DNA of 64,000 nucleotides from Maribacter sp. PR1 (GTDB taxonomy: Bacteria > Bacteroidota > Bacteroidia > Flavobacteriales > Flavobacteriaceae). Positions within the stretch are counted from its first letter, which is position 1. Each line of letters starts with the position of its first letter. The stretch lies in contig NZ_JAQPCG010000001.1 of NCBI RefSeq assembly GCF_028464145.1, positions 785,073 through 849,072 on the forward strand, read 5' to 3'. The position numbers and the translations under genes were made by a program. Shown here piece by piece: positions 37,955 through 46,357 of this stretch. A model generated the notes under the pieces. It did no database searches. It saw only the letters and a program-made list of their open reading frames with translations, and had not been told where the DNA came from.

Positions 37955-38104
37955 ATGGAGATACTACAACACATATTGGTTTACTTGACCGTGGCGATTT
38001 CTTTAGGCTATCTAGTTTTTAAATTTTTATTGCCCAAAACACTGTTCTCGAGTGGAAAGGATAATTCAAAAGCCTGTGGCCAGGATGATTGTGGTTGCCA
38101 CTAA
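37955..38104 (+). CDS. FeoB-associated Cys-rich small membrane protein
   Basis: A 49-residue protein whose ATG directly abuts the feoB stop (TAAATG). It has one transmembrane segment (about 5-30) and a short tail ending CGQDDCGCH with three cysteines, matching the FeoB-associated Cys-rich family. It likely aids iron entry or FeoB assembly, as a FeoC substitute. It is easily missed because of its size. Confidence 0.82.
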   Translation: MEILQHILVYLTVAISLGYLVFKFLLPKTLFSSGKDNSKACGQDDCGCH

Positions 38105-38232
38105 AGAAGTTCAAACCTCAACACTGGGCCTTTGCTTTGTTAAGGAATCAATAAAAATTTCACAATAATATCCAAAAGGATATGGTTTTATACATAGGGA
38201 TACTTTAGTTTGTACTCTAGTCGAATCACCGT

Positions 38233-39753
38233 ATGAATAAAGCGAAAACCTTTTTTATTTGGGGCCTTTATATTTTATTTACTCCTTTTCTTTTGGCCCA
38301 AACCTTAACTTCCACGGTATTGGATAGTACTACTCAAAAACCTGTTCCTTATGCCACGGTTTTACTAAACAACAAGGGAGTAATTACGAATGAAGAGGGG
38401 AAATTTACTTTTTTGATGGATGAAGGAGTGCAGGAAATGGACTCGCTTTTCATTTCCTGTATCGGATATGAGTCCATTGGCAAACCCCTGAAGGAGTTCA
38501 AAGGAAAAACTATTCTTTTAGCCCCTAAAGCCATAGAACTCAGAGAGGTTATTGTGTCCAATAAGGACTATACACCAGAGGAAATACTGAAATTGGTGGA
38601 GGACAACATCGAAAAAAATTATCACTATGGTTTCACCAAAAAAAGACTGTTCTTAAGAGAGTCCTATTCGAACTATATCGAAAAATCTGATTATCGCATA
38701 AAGGAGTCCACAATACCGGCGTTGAACAGGGAGTTTTTAGATAGTGTACTAAGGTCCGTACCCACAAATGACACCTATTATACGGAAGTCCTCGGTGATC
38801 TTTACGGAAACGAAGAGGAAGACGATCAGAAGTTAGACTTGATAAAAGCTTCGGAACTCTATGATAAAAGCAGTCGCCTGGACCTAGAAAACTTGGAAGA
38901 ACGATTTAATGAGATTGTCAAGAAAAATGTAAAAACGGATTCCTACTTTAAGGTAAAATCTGGGTTGTTCGGAACCAAGATGGACGCAGATGAACTTTTT
39001 GAAGCCGAAGTGGACTCCAATGACGTTAAATCCCTAAATAAAGAGCTCGAGGAAACTACGGAACGTAAAAAGTTCTTTTCTAACTATAAAAAAAGAACTT
39101 TGGCCAACTTATATACCAACCTTCCCATTTTTGAGGATTCGGATTATAATGTACTCTGGAAATCCAGACGGTATGACCTTACTCTGGAGGCATTCACCTT
39201 TATTGGGGACAAGGCCTTATATGTCATTGAATTTAAACCAAAAAGATCCGAAGAATTTAGAGGCAAACTATATATAGACGCCAATGATTTTGCACTCGTT
39301 AAAATGGATTTTGAAAATGTAGAGCCTCTAAGGAAATTTAAACTTCTTGGCATTTCCTTAAACGAATACTTGGCTAAGGGAAGTATTCTCTTCGGTAAGG
39401 ATGGCGACGGTAAATACAGTCTTCGCTATTACGAAATTACCAAAGGAAATAGGGTCGGTTTCAAAAGGCCCGTAAAAATCATTGAAAAAAATAAAAACGT
39501 AAAGGGACGAAGGAAGCAAAATGAACTTCATCTAAAAATAGATGCAGCTTTTAACGGTCGCAACAAATATGAAGTAGTCGTATTTGAAACGAATCCCATA
39601 TCTGAATCTGCGTTCGAATCCTTTACAGAAAAAAAGAATGTACTCCCGCAGTACATGCCCAATTATGATCCTGAATTTTGGCAAGGATATAGTATTATGG
39701 AACCCAACACGGCCATCAAGGAATTCACTTCTGAAGTGAAAGAAGAAGAATAA
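38233..39753 (+). CDS. exported protein with CarboxypepD regulatory-like domain
   Basis: A 506-residue protein with a signal peptide (cleavage near FLLAQT), a CarboxypepD_reg-like beta-sandwich (about 24-105; DSTTQKPVPYATVLL, GKFTF) and a long C-terminal region with beta-rich DUF-type sequence (about 280-480). No receptor barrel or enzyme motif is seen. Such proteins are common in Flavobacteriaceae and poorly understood; a cell-surface or outer-membrane role is likely. Confidence 0.75.
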   Translation: MNKAKTFFIWGLYILFTPFLLAQTLTSTVLDSTTQKPVPYATVLLNNKGVITNEEGKFTFLMDEGVQEMDSLFISCIGYESIGKPLKEFKGKTILLAPKAIELREVIVSNKDYTPEEILKLVEDNIEKNYHYGFTKKRLFLRESYSNYIEKSDYRIKESTIPALNREFLDSVLRSVPTNDTYYTEVLGDLYGNEEEDDQKLDLIKASELYDKSSRLDLENLEERFNEIVKKNVKTDSYFKVKSGLFGTKMDADELFEAEVDSNDVKSLNKELEETTERKKFFSNYKKRTLANLYTNLPIFEDSDYNVLWKSRRYDLTLEAFTFIGDKALYVIEFKPKRSEEFRGKLYIDANDFALVKMDFENVEPLRKFKLLGISLNEYLAKGSILFGKDGDGKYSLRYYEITKGNRVGFKRPVKIIEKNKNVKGRRKQNELHLKIDAAFNGRNKYEVVVFETNPISESAFESFTEKKNVLPQYMPNYDPEFWQGYSIMEPNTAIKEFTSEVKEEE

Positions 39754-39777
39754 TCCCATAATATTATTTGAAAAACT

Positions 39778-39807
39778 AAAAATCGCTTCTTGAGAAGCGA
39801 TTTTTTT
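39778..39807 (+). terminator. intrinsic terminator
   Basis: The hairpin AATCGCTTCT/AGAAGCGATT followed by a T-run lies 25 bp after the preceding stop and ends that transcript before the sigma-factor gene. Confidence 0.85.
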
Positions 39808-39874
39808 ATGTCTCGTTGTAACCTTTTGTAAATTCCTGACTATATAGTGTAAAGGATCAATTAAAAAATACCTT

Positions 39875-40396
39875 TTGAAGGAACTAACCAACGAAGAATT
39901 AATGACATCCGTTTCCAACGGGCAATTGGACACTTTAAAGATTCTCTTTGAAAGGCATCACGTTCATGTTTTTAACTTTTTGTACAAAATGTGCGGCGAT
40001 AAAATGTTGAGTGAAGATTTGACCCAAGAGGTCTTTTATAAAATCATGAAGTATAGAAACTCCTATCATCATGGGAATTTCGTTTCCTGGATGTTCACTA
40101 TCGCCCGCAACAGTTTAAAAACACATTTTAAAAGAAACAAACCACATGACGATATTGAAAATGTTTCGTTTAATCTCATTGCCGAAAATGAGGACAATTC
40201 CGAGGAATATTCGCAGTTACAATTGGCACTGGCAAAACTAAACACTTCTGATCGAGAATTACTGGTTCTGAATCGTTTTCAGGAGTTAAAATATAATGAA
40301 CTGGCGGAAATAACGGGAAGTACACCAGGGGCCGTAAAAACTAAAGTCAGTCGGGCACTAAAAAAATTGAGGACCATTTATTTTAAAGAATTATGA
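39875..40396 (+). CDS. ECF RNA polymerase sigma factor
   Basis: A 173-residue sigma-70 family member of the ECF type, with region 2 (about 22-90; SEDLTQEVFYKIMKY, NFVSWMFTIARNSLKTHFKR) and region 4 (about 118-170; LNRFQELKYNELAEITGSTPGAVKTKVSRALKKL). The start is TTG 39875; an in-frame ATG at 39902 would remove family-typical residues. It overlaps its anti-sigma gene by 4 bp. Confidence 0.92.
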   Translation: MKELTNEELMTSVSNGQLDTLKILFERHHVHVFNFLYKMCGDKMLSEDLTQEVFYKIMKYRNSYHHGNFVSWMFTIARNSLKTHFKRNKPHDDIENVSFNLIAENEDNSEEYSQLQLALAKLNTSDRELLVLNRFQELKYNELAEITGSTPGAVKTKVSRALKKLRTIYFKEL

Positions 40397-41187
40397 AGGT
40401 ATCACACGAAAAAATAGATTCTTTATTACCATTATATCTAGCAGGTGAATTAGACCTCATAGAGATAGAAATGGTAGAAAAGCACTTGGAAGATTGTAAG
40501 GAATGTAGAGATGCTCTTGATTCGTTCAAAAGTCTAACAGAAACCTTTCAACAAGAAGAGGTACAGGTTCCTTCCCAGAACCTCCGCCTTAAATTTCTGG
40601 AAGCTTTGGAAGAAGAAAAGAAAAACCAGGGAAGGGTTATTTCAATGAACAAAAAACCTAGTGGACTTACCTTAATTTCATTAGCCAAAATTGCAGCTGG
40701 TTTTGCCATTTTGGTCGGCACTTTCATGATGGGTAAAGGTTATGAATCAAAACAAGCAGAATTGGAGTATGCCCTTTTGGAAAACGAGGTATTAAAATCT
40801 AAGGAAATGGCCATGCTTTCCCTTATGGATAATCAATCCGCAAGTAAACGAATTCAAGGAGTCAACTTTATTGAGGCCTTTAGGGAGCCTGATGTAGAAA
40901 TTTTAAATGCCTTAACGGAAAGAATGTTATTCGACGAAAACACCAACGTACGTATTGCAGCCGTAGAAGCCCTGTCTAACTTTTCCGTTTCAGAACGTGT
41001 TAAATCGGCCTTTATAACTGCCTTGGAAAAGGAAAAGAACCCAAGTGTACAAATTGCAATCATAAAAAACTTGGTAAGGGTTCAAGAGAAGAAAGCTACT
41101 GAACCTATGAAAAAATTATTGGAGTTGGAGGAAACCCAACCCTTTATTAAAGAAGAAATCAAAAAAGGATTACCACAAATTATGTAA
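40393..41187 (+). CDS. anti-sigma factor with zinc-finger and HEAT-like repeats
   Basis: A 264-residue membrane protein. The N-terminal zf-HC2 motif is HLEDCKECRDAL (about 35-46); a transmembrane segment follows near 93-112; the periplasmic part (about 150-264) has HEAT-like repeats (DENTNVRIAAVEALSNF, KNPSVQIAIIKNLVRVQ). It is coupled to the ECF sigma gene by a 4-bp overlap. It should hold the sigma factor until an envelope signal is sensed; the HEAT part may be the sensor. Confidence 0.85.
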   Translation: MKVSHEKIDSLLPLYLAGELDLIEIEMVEKHLEDCKECRDALDSFKSLTETFQQEEVQVPSQNLRLKFLEALEEEKKNQGRVISMNKKPSGLTLISLAKIAAGFAILVGTFMMGKGYESKQAELEYALLENEVLKSKEMAMLSLMDNQSASKRIQGVNFIEAFREPDVEILNALTERMLFDENTNVRIAAVEALSNFSVSERVKSAFITALEKEKNPSVQIAIIKNLVRVQEKKATEPMKKLLELEETQPFIKEEIKKGLPQIM

Positions 41188-41231
41188 ACATAAGTGCTGA
41201 GCGTAGGCGAAGCATCAAAAAACGAAAAATC

Positions 41232-41984
41232 ATGAAAAAAACCACCTTATTCCTATTTACAATTGCCCTATCCCTTGGATTGCAGGCACAGTCAGAATTT
41301 AGTAAGTCTTTAAACGGAATCGAATGGGTAAAAATTGAAACAAAATCGAGCATCACACTTACAACGCACGACAAAAATGAAGTGTTGATCAAAATAAGCG
41401 ACCCCAATCCCAAGCCCGAAAAGGCGGCAGGACTAAAACTCCTTGGAGCTTCCGGCGTAGACAATACCAATGTTGGGTTTAACGTGGCCCAAGTAGGGAA
41501 CAACCTGATAGTAGAGAACATTAGAAAAAACCAAGAGGCCACAATTTATTTACCTAAATCACAAAATGTTTCCATCACGAATTCTTGGGGAGGACGTATT
41601 ACCATTTCCGGATTCTCAGGAGAAGTAGAAGCCAATTCCAATTTAAACGGGGAGCTCGTCTTGGAAAACCTTTCTGGTCCTGTTACGGCGTATTCCCTAA
41701 ATCATGGAATTAAAATATCATTCGACGACGTAAATCAAAATGCTCCCATTGTGCTTAGTACTACGAACGGTGAAATTGATGTCACCATTCCTTCCTCAGC
41801 CAAAGCAGACTTGGAACTTAGCACTTGGAACGGAGATATTTACTCCAACTTTGACATTGCAACGCCTAACAAAGATGGACTCAAATCTATATCCAGTAAG
41901 AATATTAAAGGAGCCATCAATGGAGGTGGAACCAACTTAAGACTTAAATCTACCAATGGAAACATTTATTTAAGAAAAAAATAG
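41232..41984 (+). CDS. exported DUF4097-family beta-repeat protein
   Basis: A 250-residue protein with a signal peptide (cleavage near GLQAQS) and repeated beta-strand turns (VSITNSWGGRITISGFSGEVEANSNLNGELVLENL, TTNGEIDVTIPSSAKADLELSTWNGDIYSN) typical of DUF4097 beta-helices. The end (NLRLKSTNGNIYLRKK) closely matches the next gene's end. It is 44 bp after the anti-sigma gene and probably in its regulon. Its function is unknown. Confidence 0.82.
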   Translation: MKKTTLFLFTIALSLGLQAQSEFSKSLNGIEWVKIETKSSITLTTHDKNEVLIKISDPNPKPEKAAGLKLLGASGVDNTNVGFNVAQVGNNLIVENIRKNQEATIYLPKSQNVSITNSWGGRITISGFSGEVEANSNLNGELVLENLSGPVTAYSLNHGIKISFDDVNQNAPIVLSTTNGEIDVTIPSSAKADLELSTWNGDIYSNFDIATPNKDGLKSISSKNIKGAINGGGTNLRLKSTNGNIYLRKK

Positions 41985-42007
41985 AACAATCAATAAAACG
42001 AACAGTC

Positions 42008-42718
42008 ATGAAAAAACTACACATCACTTTGGTGTTGGGCTTGATCAGCCTTACGCTTTCCGCCCAAAAAATAATTGAGGAAAACATCGATTACAAGAAT
42101 CAGTATATAGAAATCGTTGTAAAATTTGCTTCGGATATCAAAATACAAACATGGGACAAGTCATTCATTTACTTTAAGGGGGACATAAGCATGAAGGAAG
42201 CGAAATACCAAGACGTCTTTAAAATCAATATTGAAAAAAATGCGGATGAAATAAAAATTAGCTCAAATTCCGAGAAAGTCTTTAAGCAGGTATGGGAGGA
42301 TTATGAAAAGAAATATGGAAAAAAGAAATACTATTTCTCACAAGAAAACGAATATAGGTTCGACTATGTAATTTATATCCCAAAAAACGCAAAATTTAAA
42401 ATAAGCAGCATTAATGGGGATATGAAGTCCGATATTATAGAAGGAAATTTTACGGCAGACTTAATCAATGGCAATATCGATATAGCAAAATATTCGGGTG
42501 ACTTGAATCTAACGACGATAAATGGAGAAATAGACCTTAAAATGATGGATGCCAGTTTGGTTGCCGAAACCATCCATGGCGATATCTACGCAGATGAAAA
42601 GTTAAAATTTAAATACGCTGACCGTCATGTGGGTTCTAAAATTTCAGGAATAACGGCAAGTGGCAAAAATCGACTCAAGTTGAATACCATAAATGGTAAT
42701 ATGTATCTAAGGTATTAG
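42008..42718 (+). CDS. exported DUF4097-family beta-repeat protein
   Basis: A 236-residue paralogue of the preceding protein with a signal peptide (cleavage near LSAQK) and strand repeats (ISSINGDMKSDIIEGNFTADLINGNIDIAKYSGDLNL). Its C-terminus RLKLNTINGNMYLRY mirrors its neighbour. It is 23 bp downstream, and its stop overlaps the stop of the convergent DUF423 gene. Confidence 0.82.
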   Translation: MKKLHITLVLGLISLTLSAQKIIEENIDYKNQYIEIVVKFASDIKIQTWDKSFIYFKGDISMKEAKYQDVFKINIEKNADEIKISSNSEKVFKQVWEDYEKKYGKKKYYFSQENEYRFDYVIYIPKNAKFKISSINGDMKSDIIEGNFTADLINGNIDIAKYSGDLNLTTINGEIDLKMMDASLVAETIHGDIYADEKLKFKYADRHVGSKISGITASGKNRLKLNTINGNMYLRY

Positions 42719-43101
42719 ATCAAATTTTTAATCAGATTATAGAGTAGCAAGCACCAACCTGCTACTAATAGAAGGCCCCCAAGGGGAGTAACTGGACCTA
42801 AAAATTTCAGCTTCTTCCCTTTTGATGTGCCTATACATAAACCATATATACTAAAGGAAAAGAGCAATATTCCCAGTATAAAACAATAGACCATGTAACG
42901 CTCCGTGGATGTTTCAAGGTTTAGATTAAAACTAATCATTAAAAGTACCAAGGCATGATACATTTGATATTTGACCCCGGTTTCAAAACTTGTCAATTGT
43001 TCCGGTGTAAAAGATTTTTTAAGGATATGTGCACCAAAAGCTCCAAAAACAACAGCCAATAGACCATATAGCGCACCTATAAATTGAGCTAAGAGAACCA
43101 T
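42715..43101 (-). CDS. DUF423-family small membrane protein
   Basis: A 128-residue protein with four transmembrane segments and the family start IGALYGLLAVVFGAFGAHILKKSFTPEQL (YgdD-like). The function of the family is unknown. It is convergent with the DUF4097 gene with overlapping stop codons. Confidence 0.85.
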   Translation of the reverse strand: MVLLAQFIGALYGLLAVVFGAFGAHILKKSFTPEQLTSFETGVKYQMYHALVLLMISFNLNLETSTERYMVYCFILGILLFSFSIYGLCIGTSKGKKLKFLGPVTPLGGLLLVAGWCLLLYNLIKNLI

Positions 43102-43132
43102 ATTTTAAATTTGGTTGTAAGATAAGTATTCA

Positions 43133-43164
43133 AAAGAAAAGAGGCCTTCAAAAAAGTAGGCCTC
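43133..43164 (-). terminator. intrinsic terminator
   Basis: Arms GAGGCCT (43141-43147) and AGGCCTC (43158-43164) with a T-rich tract on the minus strand follow the NTF2-like gene at 43196-43561. Confidence 0.75.
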
Positions 43165-43195
43165 ATATGAAATGATATTTCTAGCTTAGTACAAT

Positions 43196-43561
43196 TTATG
43201 CTTCGTCATAAAAAAATTGCTCTTTTACGATTTTACCATCCTTAACTTGGTAAACGGCTATTTCAGACGTTTTAGATCTCTGCCCGGATGGTTTGTGCGT
43301 GGTATCCATTTCAAAACGAAGTGAAAACCAATTATCCGCAACTATAGGCTCGGATACAGATGTGTCATGCACTTCAAAATTCTCTTGCCACCACTCTCCT
43401 TTTTTTTGTATGCCTTCAAAACCTTCAACACGTCCACCCTCTGCGGTTCCATCGTTTTCAATACTCACGATGTTGGGACTGTACAATTCTTGATAGGGTT
43501 TTTCAAAGTCTCCTTCCTTACACCACTTAACGAGCTTTTCTGCAATTTCACTGGTTTCCAT
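43196..43561 (-). CDS. NTF2-like (SnoaL-type) protein
   Basis: A 121-residue cytoplasmic protein with an NTF2-like fold (EIAEKLVKWCKEGDFEKPYQELYSPNIVSIENDG at the start, IAVYQVKDGKIVKEQFFYDEA at the end). Related sequences are annotated SnoaL-like or DUF4440. It stands alone with its own terminator and is distinct from the exported NTF2-like proteins in the mobile element. Confidence 0.82.
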   Translation of the reverse strand: METSEIAEKLVKWCKEGDFEKPYQELYSPNIVSIENDGTAEGGRVEGFEGIQKKGEWWQENFEVHDTSVSEPIVADNWFSLRFEMDTTHKPSGQRSKTSEIAVYQVKDGKIVKEQFFYDEA

Positions 43562-43776
43562 ATTTTTAGATTTTAGGTTGTTTGCTTCAAATTACAAAAT
43601 CTAAATAAATTGTTGTAGACTAAAACAACCTAATATGTAGATTATCTTAAGTCAAATAAAAATGGTTTCATAACGAATTTATTAAAAAACTTCACCTTTC
43701 CTTCTATACATTCTTTTATAAAAGCTTAGAACATAAATCCTGAGATATAGTTAACTTTAGGGGAGAAATAAATAAA

Positions 43777-44175
43777 ATGAAAAAACTCCCATTAATCACT
43801 TTGATTGTAATCTCCATTTTTTTATACAATTGTGGAACTCCAAAAAATACTATGGAAAATAGTTCCAAAACGGAAACCATAGATAGAGAACGAACGGATA
43901 TTTCCTTATTGGACAGAATACGAAAAAAAGGTGGGGTTATTGTTAGAAATGGTGTACCACTAATTAATAAAGCTGCCAATTCATTTAGTTCGGAAGGTAG
44001 TCAGGAACCCTTATATGTGCTAAACTCGCAGGTTATAGGTAATTCGTTTGATTCTGTAAATGACCTTGTTGACAGTTTTAATGTAAAATCGATAAGGATA
44101 TTGTCCGGTTCGGAAGCATCGAGCTATGGTACACAAGGAGGTAAAGGTGTAATCCTTATAACTACTTTTAAATAA
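43777..44175 (+). CDS. lipoprotein with an isolated TonB-receptor plug-like domain
   Basis: A 132-residue lipoprotein (lipobox at FLYNC, Cys19). The C-terminal part (about 70-132: PLYVLNSQVIGNSF, VKSIRILSGSEASSYGTQGGKGVILITT) is the plug-like motif usually seen in TonB-dependent receptors, but no barrel follows. Stand-alone plug proteins recur in Flavobacteriia and have no clear function. Confidence 0.78.
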   Translation: MKKLPLITLIVISIFLYNCGTPKNTMENSSKTETIDRERTDISLLDRIRKKGGVIVRNGVPLINKAANSFSSEGSQEPLYVLNSQVIGNSFDSVNDLVDSFNVKSIRILSGSEASSYGTQGGKGVILITTFK

Positions 44176-44183
44176 AACAAACT

Positions 44184-44624
44184 TTAGTTGGGAGTCATTC
44201 TCATCTTGAGTTTTTCCTGTAAGCCATGAAATAAATTAACGGTCTCCACAGAATCTTTAAGGTTAAGATATAATTTAAGGGAGTCCATATAGACGAGCTT
44301 TATCTTGGGTTGCGATATGTTGTCCACAAAAACGTAGGCTTTTTTATCGGTTAAAGAGTCCTGGAACTCCCGAAATATTCCCTTTTCCTTTTCCAGGGCA
44401 GAAAACCCATTCAAGCGTTCCATAGGTGGAATTCTTTCTAAGAAAACAACACTGTCCAACTCGGAATATGGTACGGTTTCCACATAAAATCCTGATACAA
44501 TTCGAATACTATCAGGAGCCGTTTTAATCCAGTTTTTGTAATGCATGGTCAATGCGGAGAGACAGGTAATTATAGTCAATACCAATAATAAATTCCAAAA
44601 CCAATGTCTCTTTTTGGCAGCCAT
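44184..44624 (-). CDS. membrane-anchored small protein, unknown
   Basis: A 146-residue protein with one N-terminal transmembrane segment (about 9-27, WFWNLLLVLTIITCLSALT) and an external domain with short beta-strand patterns (FYVETVPYSELDSVVFLERIP) reminiscent of bacterial PH-like folds. No firm family assignment. It is convergent with the plug-like lipoprotein gene, 8 bp apart. Confidence 0.65.
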   Translation of the reverse strand: MAAKKRHWFWNLLLVLTIITCLSALTMHYKNWIKTAPDSIRIVSGFYVETVPYSELDSVVFLERIPPMERLNGFSALEKEKGIFREFQDSLTDKKAYVFVDNISQPKIKLVYMDSLKLYLNLKDSVETVNLFHGLQEKLKMRMTPN

Positions 44625-44760
44625 ATCGATCTATTCCATTTTTTTTATAAAGGCAGTCCTCACAATTCTTTTCTCTGAAGAAAACGCTATACAATATCTA
44701 TAACTTGGTAATTTTAGAAAAATTATTCGGATATCTATCTTTCAACAATATAGTATTGGT

Positions 44761-45582
44761 TTAACCTAAACCTACATCCAAAGTCATCATAATTATAAAT
44801 CCCGCTATGAAGCCCATTACGGCAACATCTGAATGTTTATCCTGTTGGGTTTCGGGAATAACTTCTTCAACTACAACAAAAATCATGGCACCAGCGGCAA
44901 ATGCAAGCGCATAGGGTAAGATGGGTTGAAAAGTTATTACTGCCCAAGCCCCGACAACAGCGGCAAATGGCTCTACCAATGCCGAAGCTTGTCCATACAT
45001 AAAGCTTTTTCCTCGACTAAGCCCCTGTCTTCTTAATGGCATGGCAACGGCGAATCCTTCAGGAAAATTTTGAAGCCCTATACCCAGTGCCAAGGCTACG
45101 GCCCCTCCAATGGAAGCACCTTCAAAACCTGCAGCTACTCCACCAAACAAGACTCCTACTGCAAGACCTTCGGGAATATTGTGCAAAGTAATTGCAAGTG
45201 TTAGCAAAGTTGTTCTGTGCCAAGGGGTTTTGACACCCTCTGCCTCACTTTCCTTAAAATTAATGTGCAAATGGGGCAATACCTTATCCAATCCAAAAAG
45301 AAAAAATGCACCCAAAAGAAATCCTACGGCCGCAGGAATTACTTTAACGAACCCTTCACCAGGGCTCAATTCTATACCTGGTGCCAAAAGGCTCCAAAAA
45401 CTTGCGGCTACCATGACACCACCCGTGAAACCCAGCATGGCATCCATCACCGCCCTATTGGGGTTTTTAAAAAAGAATACCAAACCAGCTCCCAAAGCCG
45501 TTAACCCCCATGTGAATAGCGTTGCATAAAATGCAGCTAAAATCGGATTTATCGATTCAAAATAATCTATTACCTGACCCAT
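44761..45582 (-). CDS. ZIP-family metal transporter
   Basis: A 273-residue eight-helix ZIP (GufA-type) transporter with the metal-binding motifs HNIPEGLAVGV and NFPEGFAVAMPL. ZIP proteins import Zn, Fe or Mn into the cytoplasm. It lies 10 bp after the DtxR/MntR-type regulator gene on the same strand, so it is very likely controlled by it. Confidence 0.92.
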   Translation of the reverse strand: MGQVIDYFESINPILAAFYATLFTWGLTALGAGLVFFFKNPNRAVMDAMLGFTGGVMVAASFWSLLAPGIELSPGEGFVKVIPAAVGFLLGAFFLFGLDKVLPHLHINFKESEAEGVKTPWHRTTLLTLAITLHNIPEGLAVGVLFGGVAAGFEGASIGGAVALALGIGLQNFPEGFAVAMPLRRQGLSRGKSFMYGQASALVEPFAAVVGAWAVITFQPILPYALAFAAGAMIFVVVEEVIPETQQDKHSDVAVMGFIAGFIIMMTLDVGLG

Positions 45583-45592
45583 ATCAATGCAA

Positions 45593-46255
45593 TTAATTTT
45601 TCTCCAAAACTTCCAAAAATAGGTTGGAAGCTATTTGATCGGATATTCTCATTTCTTTATTATTCACCTCAATACTAACGGAACCATCGAAATCCTCTTT
45701 TTCCAAAATTTTCAGTGTATCTCCAAGTGAAATTCCATTTTTATCCAAAAACTTTAAAAATGCAGCAGAAGAATCATTTACACCCACACAAACACCTTCA
45801 GATCCTAAAGGCAGTTCGCTGATCAGTTTTTTCACTGATTTTTTAAACTCCCCTTCTTTGGATGGTATGGGGTCGCCATGGGGATCAACCCGCGGGTTAC
45901 CCAAATAGGTATCCAATTTATCTATAAGCTTATCGCTCTTTATATGCTCCAACTGTTCCGCAACCTCATGTACCTCATCCCAGGCAAATCCTAACTTATC
46001 CACTAAAAAAACCTCCCATAGTCTGTGTTTCCTAATTATGGAAAGTGCGGTCAATTCCCCATGTTCGGTAAGCGAAACACCTTTATACTTTTTGTATTTC
46101 ACCATGTTTTTCCCGGACAATTTTTTAAGCATATCAGTGACCGAAGACGGTTTGGTCTCCATTTGAACTGCAATGGCGTTTGTGGATATGGGCTGTTCCT
46201 TTCCACTACCCAAATGATATATCGCCTTTATATAATCTTCCTCTGAGAGTGTCAT
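45593..46255 (-). CDS. DtxR/MntR-family metal-dependent regulator
   Basis: A 220-residue regulator with a winged HTH (1-75; AIAVQMETKPSSVTDMLKKL), a metal-binding and dimerization domain (RKHRLWEVFL, HEVAEQLEHI) and a C-terminal FeoA/SH3-like domain (about 145-217). Iron, manganese or zinc is the co-repressor; the sequence alone does not decide which. It is divergent from a TonB receptor, with inverted repeats in between, and in operon with a ZIP transporter. Confidence 0.92.
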   Translation of the reverse strand: MTLSEEDYIKAIYHLGSGKEQPISTNAIAVQMETKPSSVTDMLKKLSGKNMVKYKKYKGVSLTEHGELTALSIIRKHRLWEVFLVDKLGFAWDEVHEVAEQLEHIKSDKLIDKLDTYLGNPRVDPHGDPIPSKEGEFKKSVKKLISELPLGSEGVCVGVNDSSAAFLKFLDKNGISLGDTLKILEKEDFDGSVSIEVNNKEMRISDQIASNLFLEVLEKN

Positions 46256-46304
46256 TTCGAATTTTATAAAAGACTAAATTACATTTTTATATCTAAAAAC
46301 AAAT

Positions 46305-46342
46305 ATTTAGATTTGTCTAAATTTATATTTAGTAAAACTAAA
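46305..46342. promoter_or_regulatory. tandem inverted repeats, probable metal-regulator operators
   Basis: ATTTAGA-TTTG-TCTAAAT (46305-46322) and TTTAGT-AAA-ACTAAA (46328-46342) share TTTAG/CTAAA arms. They lie in the 102-bp gap between the DtxR-type gene (start 46255) and the TonB receptor (start 46358), so they can serve both promoters. A further half-site ACTAAATT is near 46273. Confidence 0.6.
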
Positions 46343-46357
46343 ATTATATTTTAGGGC

